Assembly: GCF_010729895.1 (NCBI RefSeq)
Contig: NZ_AP022612.1
Coordinates: forward strand, 2,418,001 to 2,482,000
DNA from: Mycolicibacterium confluentis
Lineage (GTDB): Bacteria; Actinomycetota; Actinomycetes; Mycobacteriales; Mycobacteriaceae
Length of the DNA: 64,000 nt
Reading direction: 5' to 3'
Part shown: positions 8,001-16,797 of the stretch, piece by piece
Layout of the letters: every line of letters starts with the position of its first letter
How positions within the stretch are numbered: position 1 is the first letter of the stretch
Position numbers and translations under genes: made by a program
The notes under the pieces: generated by a model
The model's input: the letters and a program-made list of their open reading frames with translations, nothing else
Told to the model about the DNA's origin: nothing
Databases searched by the model: none

Positions 8001-8810
8001 TCAGCCGTTGTCCCGCCAGATGAGCACCTGCTTGAGGGACGTGAGGTCGTAGCCGTTGTCGGCGGTGAGTTCGGTCTGGAACAGCGTGACGCCTGCCTCG
8101 CGGAAGGCATCGGCACTGTCGGCGTCCTGCCAGAGAGTCGAGCGTTCGATATCGGCGCCGTTGCGGCCGAACGTCGCCGCCAGCTCGTCGACGCGGTCGC
8201 TGGACCGACGGAACGCGTCGAGGTCTTGAAACGCGTGCCAGATGTCGGCGTGCCTGGCGACGGCGGGCAGCGAGCGCTTGGGCCCCGTGCCGCCGATGAG
8301 GATCGGTATCCTGCGCACGGGCGGCGGAATCAGTGCGGCGAGCCGGTTCTCGATGCGGATCAGGCTCTCGTCGAACAGGTCGAAGCGAGACCCGAAGGTG
8401 CCGAAGTCGTAACCGTATGTGGTGTAGTCCTTTTCGTACCATCCTGCGCCGAGGCCCAGGATGACCCGGCCGCCGCTGATGTGGTCGACGGTGCGCGCCA
8501 TGTCAGCGAGCAGGTCTGGGTTGCGGTAGCCGACACCGGTGACCAGGAGACCGATCTCGGCGTGTGAGGTGATCTCGCCCCACGACGCGAGCGCGGTCCA
8601 GCCCTCGAAGTTGGCGACGTCGGGCTGCTCGTCGAACATGACGGGCTTGCCGTCGACGATAGCTTCCATCGCCGGGCGGTGGAAGTGGTCATAGCCGAAG
8701 ATGACGTCGACGCCGAGGTCGTCGGCGGCCAGGACGGCGTCGCGCCATGTGGCGTAGTCGGGCGTTCCGCCGGGCTGGATCTGCACGGCGATGCGGATGG
8801 GACGGGTCAT
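8001..8810 (-). CDS. LLM class F420-dependent oxidoreductase
   Basis: A 269-residue luciferase-like TIM-barrel oxidoreductase. Typical elements are an N-terminal IRIAVQIQPGG strand, DVIFGYDHFHRPA near residue 36, the GLLVTGVGYRNP segment near 88, GGRVILGLGAGWYEKDY near 113, and IPILIGGTGPKRSL near 170, which binds the phosphate of the cofactor. This arrangement is that of the F420-dependent subgroup abundant in mycobacteria. ATG at 8810 has AGGAG seven bases upstream. It stands between a convergent NRAMP gene and a GMC oxidoreductase on the same strand. The substrate is unknown. Confidence 0.9.
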   Translation of the reverse strand: MTRPIRIAVQIQPGGTPDYATWRDAVLAADDLGVDVIFGYDHFHRPAMEAIVDGKPVMFDEQPDVANFEGWTALASWGEITSHAEIGLLVTGVGYRNPDLLADMARTVDHISGGRVILGLGAGWYEKDYTTYGYDFGTFGSRFDLFDESLIRIENRLAALIPPPVRRIPILIGGTGPKRSLPAVARHADIWHAFQDLDAFRRSSDRVDELAATFGRNGADIERSTLWQDADSADAFREAGVTLFQTELTADNGYDLTSLKQVLIWRDNG

Positions 8811-8969
8811 GAATGCTCCTGAGCCGGGGGACTGGCGACTCTTGAGGCAAGTCAGCGGGTGCGGGGTTTATTCCGGGTCAGACGTCGTAGTCGGTGGAGA
8901 ACTGTTCTACACGACCGGCTGTGTGAGCGAGTACAGGCGGAAAAGTGCTGCGCTACAGGTGAAAACGAG

Positions 8970-10658
8970 TCATTCCAAGATTGCCCGCGCTGCGCGCTCG
9001 GCGATCAGCATGACCGGCGCGTTGGTGTTCCCAGAAGTGATGGTGGGCATCGCCGATGCGTCGACCACTCGAAGGCCGGCGACTCGGAATACGCGGCAGT
9101 CGGTGTCGAGCACTGTGGCGGTCGACCGCGGCAGACCGCGTGTGTCGAAGGCACCCATCGCGCAGGTGCCCACCGGGTGGAAGATCGTGGTTCCCAGTTC
9201 ACGGGCCGCGGTCTGCAGGTCGTCGTCGCTCACCAGTTGTGGGCCGGGAAGCATCTCTTCCGGGGCGTAGCGGGCCAGTGCCGGCGCCGACATGATCTGC
9301 CGGGTCATCCGGAGTCCGCGCACGGCGACGTCGAGGTCGGCGTCAGTGGACAGGTAGTTGCAGAGGATCCTCGGGCTGGTCAGCGGATCCGCGGTGGCCA
9401 TGCGGACATGGCCGCGCGAAGTGGGGCGCAGGTTGCAGACCGAGGGTGTGATCGCGCCGAAGGGGTGCAGGGCCTCGCCGAACTTCGGCAGGGACAAAGG
9501 TTGCACATGCCATTCCATGTCGGGGCTGGCCAGGTTCGGATCGCTCTTGGCGAATGCCCCGAGCGTGGACGGCGGCATGGTCAGAGGACCTGAGCGCAGC
9601 AGCGCATACTGAATTCCCATGGCAGCCCGGGTGATCCAGTTCCGGTAGAGCGTGTTGACGGTTCGTGCGCCCTTCACCCGGTAGACGGATCGAATCTGCA
9701 GGTGATCCTGCAGGTTCTCGCCGACTCCGGGCAGATCGACGGCCACCGGCACCTGATGTTCGGTGAGCAACCCGGCCGGGCCCAGGCCCGAGACCTGCAT
9801 CAGATGCGGCGAGCCGACGGCACCGGCACTCAGAATCACCTCCCGGCGCGCGCGGACGTCGATGGTCTGGCCGTCTTTGACCAGGCGTAGGCCGGTGACG
9901 CGGTGCTGGGCGGTGGTCCAGGCGCCGTGACGCTGATGCTCCGAGACCTGGTCGTCCATCAACAGCTTCAGGGCCTGGGTGTGGGTGTAGACGGTGAGGT
10001 TGGGGCGGTGGGAGATCGGGTGCAGGAAGGCGTCGGCCATCGACCAGCGCCGGCCGCGTTTCTGGTTGACGTGGAAATAGGCGCTGCCGGAGTTGTCGCC
10101 CCGGTTGAACTCTTCCTTCGGCTCGATGCCCGACTCGGCGGCAGCGGCCTGCCAGGCGTCCAGGATCTTCCAGCGGACGCGGGGCCGCTCGACTCGGATC
10201 TCACCGTCGGCGCCGTGCCAGTCGTCGGCGCCGCCGAAGTAGTTCTCCAACTCCTTGTAGATGTCCAGGGTCTGGCCGTCGGGGCCACCCCACAGCCATC
10301 GGTCGTCGCCGGTGGCCTGCGCCCACAGTTCGTAATCGCTGGCCTGCCCGCGCATGTGGATCATGGCGTTGATCGAGGAGCAGCCGCCGATCACACGGCC
10401 CCGCGCGTAGATGATGCTGCGCCCGGCCAGACCGGGATCGGGCTCGGTGGTGAAGCACCAGTCGGTGCGGGGGTTGGCGATGGTGTACAGATAGCCCACC
10501 GGCACCTTGATCCAGAACCAGTTGTCCTTGCCGCCGGCCTCAACCAGGAGTACCCGGTGGTCGGGGTTGGCGCTGAGCCGATTTGCGAGAAGGCAGCCCG
10601 CGCTGCCTGCGCCCACGATGATGTAGTCGTATTCGGCCACAGGGCTGATATCCGGCAC
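8970..10658 (-). CDS. GMC family FAD-dependent oxidoreductase (choline dehydrogenase-like)
   Basis: A 562-residue glucose-methanol-choline oxidoreductase. The ADP-binding motif GAGSAGCLLANRL lies near residue 16, the GMC signature GGCSSINAMIHMRG near 90, and the catalytic histidine in FHPVGTCAMG near 490, followed by DASAMPTITSGNTNAP at the C-terminus with the second active-site residue (Asn). It oxidises a primary or secondary alcohol to the carbonyl. GTG at 10658 is preceded by GGAGGAAC; an upstream in-frame start at 10706 adds a basic tail that looks non-coding. It lies downstream of an MBL hydrolase on the same strand. The substrate could be choline, a polyethylene glycol or a terpenoid alcohol. 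Confidence 0.9.
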   Translation of the reverse strand: MPDISPVAEYDYIIVGAGSAGCLLANRLSANPDHRVLLVEAGGKDNWFWIKVPVGYLYTIANPRTDWCFTTEPDPGLAGRSIIYARGRVIGGCSSINAMIHMRGQASDYELWAQATGDDRWLWGGPDGQTLDIYKELENYFGGADDWHGADGEIRVERPRVRWKILDAWQAAAAESGIEPKEEFNRGDNSGSAYFHVNQKRGRRWSMADAFLHPISHRPNLTVYTHTQALKLLMDDQVSEHQRHGAWTTAQHRVTGLRLVKDGQTIDVRARREVILSAGAVGSPHLMQVSGLGPAGLLTEHQVPVAVDLPGVGENLQDHLQIRSVYRVKGARTVNTLYRNWITRAAMGIQYALLRSGPLTMPPSTLGAFAKSDPNLASPDMEWHVQPLSLPKFGEALHPFGAITPSVCNLRPTSRGHVRMATADPLTSPRILCNYLSTDADLDVAVRGLRMTRQIMSAPALARYAPEEMLPGPQLVSDDDLQTAARELGTTIFHPVGTCAMGAFDTRGLPRSTATVLDTDCRVFRVAGLRVVDASAMPTITSGNTNAPVMLIAERAARAILE

Positions 10659-10778
10659 CGTTCCTCCATTGCGCTTCGTTGCGCGTCCCAGTCTGCGCGA
10701 GACCATTCTGCGGGTCGCGGTGCTCGCACGGTCACCAGGTCCACTGTGGGCGGAGCGGCTGCCGGACGCCGCAGCGGT

Positions 10779-11693
10779 CTACCGGGCACCCAACTCGAGC
10801 CAGTCATCGATCGCGAACGCGTCGCCGCGCGCCACCACGGTGGCACCGCCATGTCCTGGATAGTGCGCGGGGATGACGGCGGCGCGCCGCCTGGTCGCCT
10901 CGGTGAGCACCCGCCGACGCGTGGCCGCGGCCTCCGCGAAGTCCTCGTCGAGCACGCACGAATCCGTGGGCCTGTGCAACTGCATGGGGCTGTGGGTGAG
11001 GTCACCGACGAACACCGCGGGAGTGCCCGCATCCAGCCAGAGCACAGACGAGCCGGGAGTGTGGCCGGGGGCGGGCCGCAACCGCAGCGAGTCGCTCACC
11101 ATGTAGTCTTCGGACCACAGTTCGATCTGACCCGCCTCAGCAACCGGAATAATGCTGTCGGAGAAAAGGATTCGGCTGGCGTCCAGCCGGGCCTGGTGTT
11201 CCTCGGACCGGCCGGGGCCACGCGCGTCGGCGTTGTCGGGGTGGTAGTAGCGGTAGTCGGCTTCTGGCACCAGGTAACGCGCATTGGGAAATGTCGGCAC
11301 CCATTCGCCGTTGTCGCGAGTGGTGTTCCAGCCGACGTGGTCGGTGTGGATGTGGGTGTTCACCACGACGTCCACCGAGTCGGGGGAGATGCCTGCGGCG
11401 CCAAGTGATTCCAGGAAATCGGTGTCGAGATCGGCCAGGAACGGCATCGCTGGGCGGTCGCGGCCATTGCCGACGCCGGTGTCGACCAGCACCGTGAGCC
11501 CGTCCACCTCGATGGCCCACGTCTGCACCACCGCATGCCAGCTGCTGTGGTCCCAGAACGTGGGGCTCAGCTCGGGTGCCAGCTCCCGCCACACCTCCGG
11601 CGGCGTCTCGGGAAACATGGTGAGCGGCAGGTCGAGCCGCCACTCGACCACCCGCGTAACGGTCGCGGCGCCCAGCTGTATGCGGTCGGACAT
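10779..11693 (-). CDS. MBL fold metallo-hydrolase
   Basis: A 304-residue metallo-beta-lactamase-fold hydrolase of the lactonase-like group. The zinc motif HIHTDHVG lies near residue 117, further ligands are in PAPGHTPGS near 212 and VFVGDLTH near 230, and the last histidine is in PAHYPGHGG near the C-terminus. It likely hydrolyses an ester or lactone. Part of this gene is duplicated, with a central deletion, at 15899-16105, which preserves the SRILFSDSIIPVAEAGQIE stretch almost unchanged. Co-oriented with the GMC oxidoreductase downstream. Confidence 0.9.
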   Translation of the reverse strand: MSDRIQLGAATVTRVVEWRLDLPLTMFPETPPEVWRELAPELSPTFWDHSSWHAVVQTWAIEVDGLTVLVDTGVGNGRDRPAMPFLADLDTDFLESLGAAGISPDSVDVVVNTHIHTDHVGWNTTRDNGEWVPTFPNARYLVPEADYRYYHPDNADARGPGRSEEHQARLDASRILFSDSIIPVAEAGQIELWSEDYMVSDSLRLRPAPGHTPGSSVLWLDAGTPAVFVGDLTHSPMQLHRPTDSCVLDEDFAEAAATRRRVLTEATRRRAAVIPAHYPGHGGATVVARGDAFAIDDWLELGAR

Positions 11694-11702
11694 CCCCGAA
11701 CC

Positions 11703-11936
11703 CTACGACCGGGCCGACACGATGGCGGCGGATGACGGACTTTCGGCTGTGCACGGTGAAGCAGTTGACCGGCTGAGGAACTGCGCGAGCCCGGCCTGTA
11801 CACCGGTGATGGCGGCCTCGACAATCACCGAGTCGAGCCGTTCGTCTCGAGGCCGTCCTCGTCGCTGCGTTGGACGGGCGCGGGCCAGTCGGCGGTCATC
11901 GAGGTGGCCTCGCTCGCCGATCGCCAAGCGGGACAA
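11703..11936 (-). pseudogene. Truncated TetR family regulator remnant
   Basis: This 77-codon frame contains RRGRPRDERLDSVIVEAA (about residues 25-42), the usual N-terminus and first helix of a TetR regulator. The sequence then loses any helix-turn-helix similarity (GVQAGLAQFLSRSTASP...) and stops. I read it as the leftover N-terminus of a deleted tetR gene. The rest of the 252-bp gap between the MBL and serine hydrolase genes shows nothing else. Confidence 0.45.
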
Positions 11937-11945
11937 GGCTTCGCT

Positions 11946-13127
11946 TCAAGTGGTGGTCCCGGTGAGTTCGAGTGCCACCGCATCGAATGCCCGCAGCGTG
12001 TCCAACGACATCTGAGGGTCCTCGGTGTCAGCCTGGGTGGACACCTTGGCGGCGACCATCTCGGCGGCGCGGTCGACGTAGATCATCTGGCCGCGCATCC
12101 CCTGGCACAGCACGACGTTGTTGCCGGGGTAGGGAAACCATGTCTGGTTGCGGTACATCCCACCGGGCATCGAGTTCTCGCCGGGGCTGGCGTCGAACGC
12201 CTGTCGCGAGTCGGGACCGCCCTGGAGAGTGTCGGCGATCCAGGCCGCCGGCACCACCTGCCGGCCCGTCAACGAGACACCCTCGCACAGGAACAGCGAG
12301 CCGAACCGGATCAGGTCGGTCAGACACGCGCTGACACCGCCGTCGAAGAAGCCGGTGCCGTCGGCGTCCACCCCGATGGTGGCGTCGCATTGGGCACCGA
12401 TGCGGCGCCACAGCAGATCCGACATCAACCGGGGCATCCGCTGGCCGCCTGCGACCTCACAGATCCAGCCGAGCACATCGGTTTCACACGACCGGTATTC
12501 GAACGGACCGCCGTGAGCCGACTTCTGCCGCAGGCTGAGCAGGAACTCACGCAGCGTGGGCGGGACGTCCGGGCCGCTTCGCGGTGCCCACCCGACCGCC
12601 TGGTCAAGCAGGTGCACCTCAGCGGTCGGGTGGAAATAGTTGTCCGAGAAGGCGATACCTGACCGCATGTCCAGCAGGTGGCGCACTGTCGCACCGGCGT
12701 AGCCGCAGTTCGCCAAGGCGGGAACATAGGTCGTGACTGGCGCGTCCACATCGATCGCGCCTTCGCCGACCAGTGCACCCACCACGGCGCCCACCAACGA
12801 TTTGCTCACTGAGAACAGCAGATGCCTGGTATGGGCGGTGAACCCGTCGATGTACTCCTCGGCGATCATCGAGCCGCGGTGGCTGACGGCCCATCCGTCG
12901 GTCGCGGTCGCGGCCAGCACCTCGCCGACGGTGGTGGCCACGCCGACACTGCTGGTCACTCGAACGTCGGCGATCGGTGTGCTGACCGCGGGCAGCGTCG
13001 CGATCTGCCCGGTTCCACGGGTGATCACTGCGGTCGGCACAAACTCCTCGACGTGCTGGAAGGACCAGTGCGCGTACGGCTCCGACAGCCAGTTCGCCAG
13101 TGAGATACCGGCAGGGGCGTGGCTCAC
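11946..13127 (-). CDS. Serine hydrolase, beta-lactamase/D-Ala-D-Ala carboxypeptidase family
   Basis: A 393-residue class C beta-lactamase-like serine hydrolase. The catalytic SxxK is in LLFSVSKSLVGAV near residue 122, with downstream RHLLDMRSGIAFSDNY typical of EstB-like and amide hydrolases of this family. No signal peptide is visible, so it acts in the cytoplasm. The GTG at 13127 overlaps the stop of the ATP-grasp gene (GTGA), and a longer upstream frame only translates that gene's DNA, so translation is coupled to the ATP-grasp enzyme. The pair suggests an amide- or ester-forming ligase working with a hydrolase on one pathway. The substrate is unknown. Confidence 0.85.
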   Translation of the reverse strand: MSHAPAGISLANWLSEPYAHWSFQHVEEFVPTAVITRGTGQIATLPAVSTPIADVRVTSSVGVATTVGEVLAATATDGWAVSHRGSMIAEEYIDGFTAHTRHLLFSVSKSLVGAVVGALVGEGAIDVDAPVTTYVPALANCGYAGATVRHLLDMRSGIAFSDNYFHPTAEVHLLDQAVGWAPRSGPDVPPTLREFLLSLRQKSAHGGPFEYRSCETDVLGWICEVAGGQRMPRLMSDLLWRRIGAQCDATIGVDADGTGFFDGGVSACLTDLIRFGSLFLCEGVSLTGRQVVPAAWIADTLQGGPDSRQAFDASPGENSMPGGMYRNQTWFPYPGNNVVLCQGMRGQMIYVDRAAEMVAAKVSTQADTEDPQMSLDTLRAFDAVALELTGTTT

Positions 13128-14593
13128 GCTCGCGCGACGAGTCGCGACACCATCGGCGTCGTCGGAGTCAGGGGAGTTGAGGCGAACTGTGTCTTGAAGC
13201 CGTTGATCCAGCGCCGACAGCGCTCGGTCAGCTGGTAGTCGTCCGTCTGCAGGTGAGCGCGGGTGACGAGTACGCCGAGTTGAGCGCCCAGGCAACGCAG
13301 CTCCCCGGGGGCGGCGACCCGCATGTAGAACGCCTCGGACTCATCGAGCAGCGTCGACGAATCGTCGCTGGGTCGTGCGAAGGCGACGTGTCCGTCGTCG
13401 TGGAGCTGCCACACACCCGTGCGCGGGGTCGCGGTGAATATCTGCACGTCCGGCGAGGTCTCCGAGATGATCAGCTGGCCCCAGACCTCGGTCTCGCCAT
13501 AGCCCCGTTCCCATCGCGTGTTGATCTCGTCGATGTCGAGTTCGTACTCGACGTCCATGTACTCGAGCAGATGGAAGAGGAACAGCGGAATGTCGGCGTA
13601 GGCCTCGGTGGTCAGGTTCGTCATCGGGCTCACCCCACTGAGGCGCGGGTTGACCTCGCCGAGGTACAGCTCGTCGGTGTCCAGGTCATGCAGCAGGTCG
13701 ACCTCGAAGTAGCCGCGGTACCCCTCGCGGTGCAGGACGTCGCCCAATCTCCCGACCATCTGGCGCGCGGTGTGTGTCTGGGCGGCCGGCAGCACGTCGC
13801 GCCAGATGTCGTTGCCGCACCAGCTGCCCTTACCGGGAGTCACCTCCGGGTAGCCGACCAGACTGGTCATCGGGGGACCGATGACGGTGCCGTGCCGGGT
13901 CACGGTGCCCTCGAGGCACACCTCGACATTGCGGATGCGCTTCATGACTTTGATGTCCTGCCCGGTGAGGGCGCCGGCGCACCGGTCCCAGTCGCCTGGG
14001 CCCCGCACGAAGAACGTTCCGCTGCCGGCGTTGCCGTAGGCGATCTCGATGACGAGGTCGTCGCCGAGGCCGGCGTTGCGGCTCAGTGTGGCCAACTCGT
14101 CGTAGGAGCTCACTCGGCCCATCGCGTGCGGCACGCTCGGCACGCCGGCCTCATCGGCCAGCCGCGTCATCACCAGTTTGGAGTCCAGGCGGTGGCGTAA
14201 CTCCGCCCGCGGGTGCATGACGTCGAGTCCGGCCGCATGCGCCACGTCCTGAGTCTCCTCGTCCACCATCACGAAGCACGCCTTGCCGCCCGCACCGCGC
14301 TGGGAGACGAAGTCGAGCGTCTCGGGATCGCGCAGCAGGTGTTTGCACACATCCCCCATGGAGTCGAAGTCGATGCGGTCCCGTCGCCGCGGCACGAACA
14401 CCCGTGAATGCTCACCTTCGAAGGAGTCGAAGTAGTTCAGGTAGAAGAAGTTCCGCACCCAGCGGTCGATGCCCAGCAGGTTGAACGGTGTGGGGGAGAC
14501 GAAGTACAGCGGGGTGGTGTTGGTGTGGAAGAACGCGCGGATGTCGGACAGACCGTTGAGCACGCGCGCCGGCTGTCCCCCCAGTGGCTGCAT
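13124..14593 (-). CDS. ATP-grasp domain protein (biotin-carboxylase-like ligase)
   Basis: A 489-residue ATP-grasp enzyme. The central ATP-binding region includes KLVMTRLADEAGVPSVPH near residue 135, a glycine-rich loop DDLVIEIAYGNAGSGTFF near 174, and the metal-binding GYFEVDLLHDLDTDELYLGEVNPRLSG near 300, with the conserved E and NPR. Such enzymes activate a carboxylate as acyl phosphate and join it to an amine, thiol or other acceptor. I placed the start at ATG 14593; GTG 14632 is also possible. It overlaps the serine hydrolase at 13127 and has no recognisable biosynthetic partner beyond that, so the product is unknown. Confidence 0.8.
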   Translation of the reverse strand: MQPLGGQPARVLNGLSDIRAFFHTNTTPLYFVSPTPFNLLGIDRWVRNFFYLNYFDSFEGEHSRVFVPRRRDRIDFDSMGDVCKHLLRDPETLDFVSQRGAGGKACFVMVDEETQDVAHAAGLDVMHPRAELRHRLDSKLVMTRLADEAGVPSVPHAMGRVSSYDELATLSRNAGLGDDLVIEIAYGNAGSGTFFVRGPGDWDRCAGALTGQDIKVMKRIRNVEVCLEGTVTRHGTVIGPPMTSLVGYPEVTPGKGSWCGNDIWRDVLPAAQTHTARQMVGRLGDVLHREGYRGYFEVDLLHDLDTDELYLGEVNPRLSGVSPMTNLTTEAYADIPLFLFHLLEYMDVEYELDIDEINTRWERGYGETEVWGQLIISETSPDVQIFTATPRTGVWQLHDDGHVAFARPSDDSSTLLDESEAFYMRVAAPGELRCLGAQLGVLVTRAHLQTDDYQLTERCRRWINGFKTQFASTPLTPTTPMVSRLVARA

Positions 14594-15091
14594 GGAACCA
14601 GTGTGCGCCCGGGCCGAAGTCCATGTCGACACCTCGCACCATCCGGCCAGGCGCGACGTGGTTCTGCGAACCCCGGCCGCCCCGACCTCTCGGCAAACTG
14701 GCGTGCGGCGCTGGTCGAGTGTGTGGACGTAGATCACAGCCCCGCCGGGGTGCTTTCCTTGCCGGAGTTTGCATTTTCAAATACAGTGGTGGCAACGTGT
14801 TACCGGGCAGTATCGCCTGGTGAATGGCATAAATCACAGCAGGGCAACAAGTGAGTTCGTTGCCACACAGATGATGTGTCAGCGGTGGGCCACGTCCTCG
14901 CCGCTGCGTCGGTGATACATACAGCAAACCTCTCTCTGGCGTGTGTCCGGTCGGGTCAACGCTCAGTCGCTGCAGTGCGCCCATGGGTAGTCCGATGCTG
15001 CCCTCGTCCGGGCCGAGAGGGGACCGGATCCGAGTGGGATCCAGACAGTTCAACCCCCCAGAAATTCAACACCCCAGAAGTGAGCAGGACC

Positions 15092-15832
15092 ATGCCGAAC
15101 GTCGGCCCCATCATCAAGATGTTCCGTGATCAGAAGCGCGGCACCAAGTTCATCAGCACCCTTCTCGTCGTCTCCGGCCTCGGCGGTGCGACGGTGCTGA
15201 TTCCGTCCACGGATCGGCATGCCGAGGTCGGCGTTGAGCAGCGGGCCGAAGGCGAGGCCGCCAGCCCCGCTCCGGCCGCCGCCCCCGACGGTCCCGCGGT
15301 CGTGGCCAGCTCGCCCCCGGCCGTGCAGCCGGCGCTGGTGGTCGTGCCCGAACCACCCCTGGTCGTCACCAAGGACTCCGGCGCGCAGGACATCGTCAAG
15401 GCCATCGTGGGTCACGGCCGGGCCGCCGGGCTGAACGAAGAACAGATCAAGACGGTCATCGCCACCGCGAAGATCGAGTCCAGCTTCCGGCCGACGGTGT
15501 CCGGCGGGGTGCAGGCCTACGGTGGGCCGGGGACGGCCGCCGACGAGGTCATCGGCCTGTTCCAGGAGAAGGCCAGCTTCGGCACCGTCGCCGAGCGCCA
15601 GGACCCGAACGCCGCGATCACCCGCTTCATCGCCCGGTTCACCGACGCGTATCACCGGCACGGTATCGCCGGCGACCACGTCCAGGCGGCCACGCTCGCC
15701 CAGAACCCGCAGCTGCGCAAGAACAACCGCGGGATCGGAACGCACTACTACAACACCGTCGCAGCCGCGATGGACGAGGCCGCCCACCTGTACCGGCAGG
15801 CGGTGGACGGCCCCGTTCCGCCGGTCATCTGA
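15092..15832 (+). CDS. Secreted or membrane-anchored lysozyme-like / transglycosylase domain protein
   Basis: A 246-residue protein. The N-terminus is basic (FRDQKRGTKF) followed by a hydrophobic segment (ISTLLVVSGLGGATVLI, about residues 18-34), which serves as a signal anchor. An alanine/proline-rich linker covers about residues 45-90. The C-terminal domain (about 100-235) has an SLT/Rpf-like fold with the probable catalytic glutamate in IATAKIESSF and a following IGLFQEKASFG. It likely cleaves peptidoglycan. ATG at 15092 follows GAGCAGGAC; the frame upstream to 14876 looks non-coding. The 5' region contains a short direct repeat of TTCAAC-CCCCAGAA at 15047-15080. Confidence 0.8.
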   Translation: MPNVGPIIKMFRDQKRGTKFISTLLVVSGLGGATVLIPSTDRHAEVGVEQRAEGEAASPAPAAAPDGPAVVASSPPAVQPALVVVPEPPLVVTKDSGAQDIVKAIVGHGRAAGLNEEQIKTVIATAKIESSFRPTVSGGVQAYGGPGTAADEVIGLFQEKASFGTVAERQDPNAAITRFIARFTDAYHRHGIAGDHVQAATLAQNPQLRKNNRGIGTHYYNTVAAAMDEAAHLYRQAVDGPVPPVI

Positions 15833-15898
15833 CGGCTCGCGGCGGTCAGGGGAGAGAACAGGCCCCGGCTGGGGGAGTGGATGCGCTGGACCCGAGCC

Positions 15899-16105
15899 TC
15901 ACTGACACACCGCACGAGTGTGGCCTGGGGCGGGCCGCAACCTCAACGAGTCGCTGATCCGGTGATCCTCGGACCACGGTTCGATCTGACCCGCCTCAGC
16001 AACCGGGATGATGCTGTCGGAGAACAGAATTCGGCTGGCGTCCAGTCGTGCCTGATGTTCCTCGGTCGGGAGAGATGCGGCACCCAGCTGCGTGCGCTCG
16101 GCCAT
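15899..16105 (-). pseudogene. Internally deleted copy of the MBL gene at 10779
   Basis: This 68-codon frame begins like the MBL hydrolase (MAERTQLGAAS against MSDRIQLGAAT), then jumps to EEHQARLDASRILFSDSI and on to SLRLRPAPGHT, nearly identical to the intact gene at about 11050-11210. Roughly 440 bp encoding the first zinc motif are missing, and the C-terminal third is lost. Sequence flanking the start is also similar (compare 16081-16130 with 11655-11710). It is a duplicate that has decayed and cannot encode an active enzyme. Confidence 0.75.
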
Positions 16106-16147
16106 CCCCGTACTCCACGACCGGACATGCTCTGTAGTGGGGGCGAG

Positions 16148-16783
16148 TCAGCCGCCTTCCGGGGCAGCGGTGCGATGCTCCTGAGCGATGGCGGCGGCGA
16201 TGGCCTCCAGTTGGCGCGCGAGTTGGCCGGGATCGTTGAACGTCTGGTCACCGGCGACCAGACGGGTGAACACTCCGGTGATGAAGGTGGTGACCGCGTT
16301 GGTCTGAGCATTCAGCAGTTCGGCGTCGGCGGTTCCGGGTTGCAGGTGTGCGAGGGAATCTCGAGCGAGCTCGATCGTTCGGCTGACGACCTTTGTCGAT
16401 GCTTCGGCAAGCTCGGGGTCGCGCGTGGTGTGCAGGAGGAGCTCGTGGCGTGCCCGGTTCAGCATGAGCCCGGGGCCGCGGGACTGCAGGAGCGTGAGCT
16501 GCGCGAGGTGCGTGAATGGTGCCCGCGGATCGAGTGGGCGCTCGGTGACCGAACGCAGGTTGGCGAGATCGATTTCTGCGACCCGTTTCCCGACTGCACG
16601 CAGCAGAGCGGCGCGGGTGCGGAAGTAGTACGACGTGGTGCCCTCGGGTACGTCGGCGCAGCGGTCGACCTGTCCGTGAGTCAGGCCCCGTGAGCCGTGC
16701 TCTGCCAGAACCTGGATTCCTGCGTCGCACAGTTCGCGGCGGCGCTGCTCACCGTCGCGTTTACGGGGCGCGTGGGTGTCCAT
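16148..16783 (-). CDS. TetR family transcriptional regulator
   Basis: A 211-residue TetR regulator with an N-terminal helix-turn-helix (GLTHGQVDRCADVPEGTTSYYFRTR, about residues 33-57). I used the ATG at 16783; a longer frame to 16849 overlaps the SDR gene and adds a basic, non-conserved tail. It follows the SDR at 16798 by 14 bp on the same strand, so both are transcribed away from the MBL-sulfotransferase operon. The tandem palindromes at 17610-17650 in the divergent promoter are the likely operators. Confidence 0.9.
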   Translation of the reverse strand: MDTHAPRKRDGEQRRRELCDAGIQVLAEHGSRGLTHGQVDRCADVPEGTTSYYFRTRAALLRAVGKRVAEIDLANLRSVTERPLDPRAPFTHLAQLTLLQSRGPGLMLNRARHELLLHTTRDPELAEASTKVVSRTIELARDSLAHLQPGTADAELLNAQTNAVTTFITGVFTRLVAGDQTFNDPGQLARQLEAIAAAIAQEHRTAAPEGG

Positions 16784-16797
16784 GATTGTGTCCGATC

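Noticed and set aside
14738-15091. c-di-AMP (ydaO) riboswitch before the transglycosylase-like gene
   Set aside because: Such switches precede cell-wall hydrolase genes in actinobacteria, but the typical conserved segments are missing here. Only short repeats and an AT-rich patch near 14756-14850 were seen.
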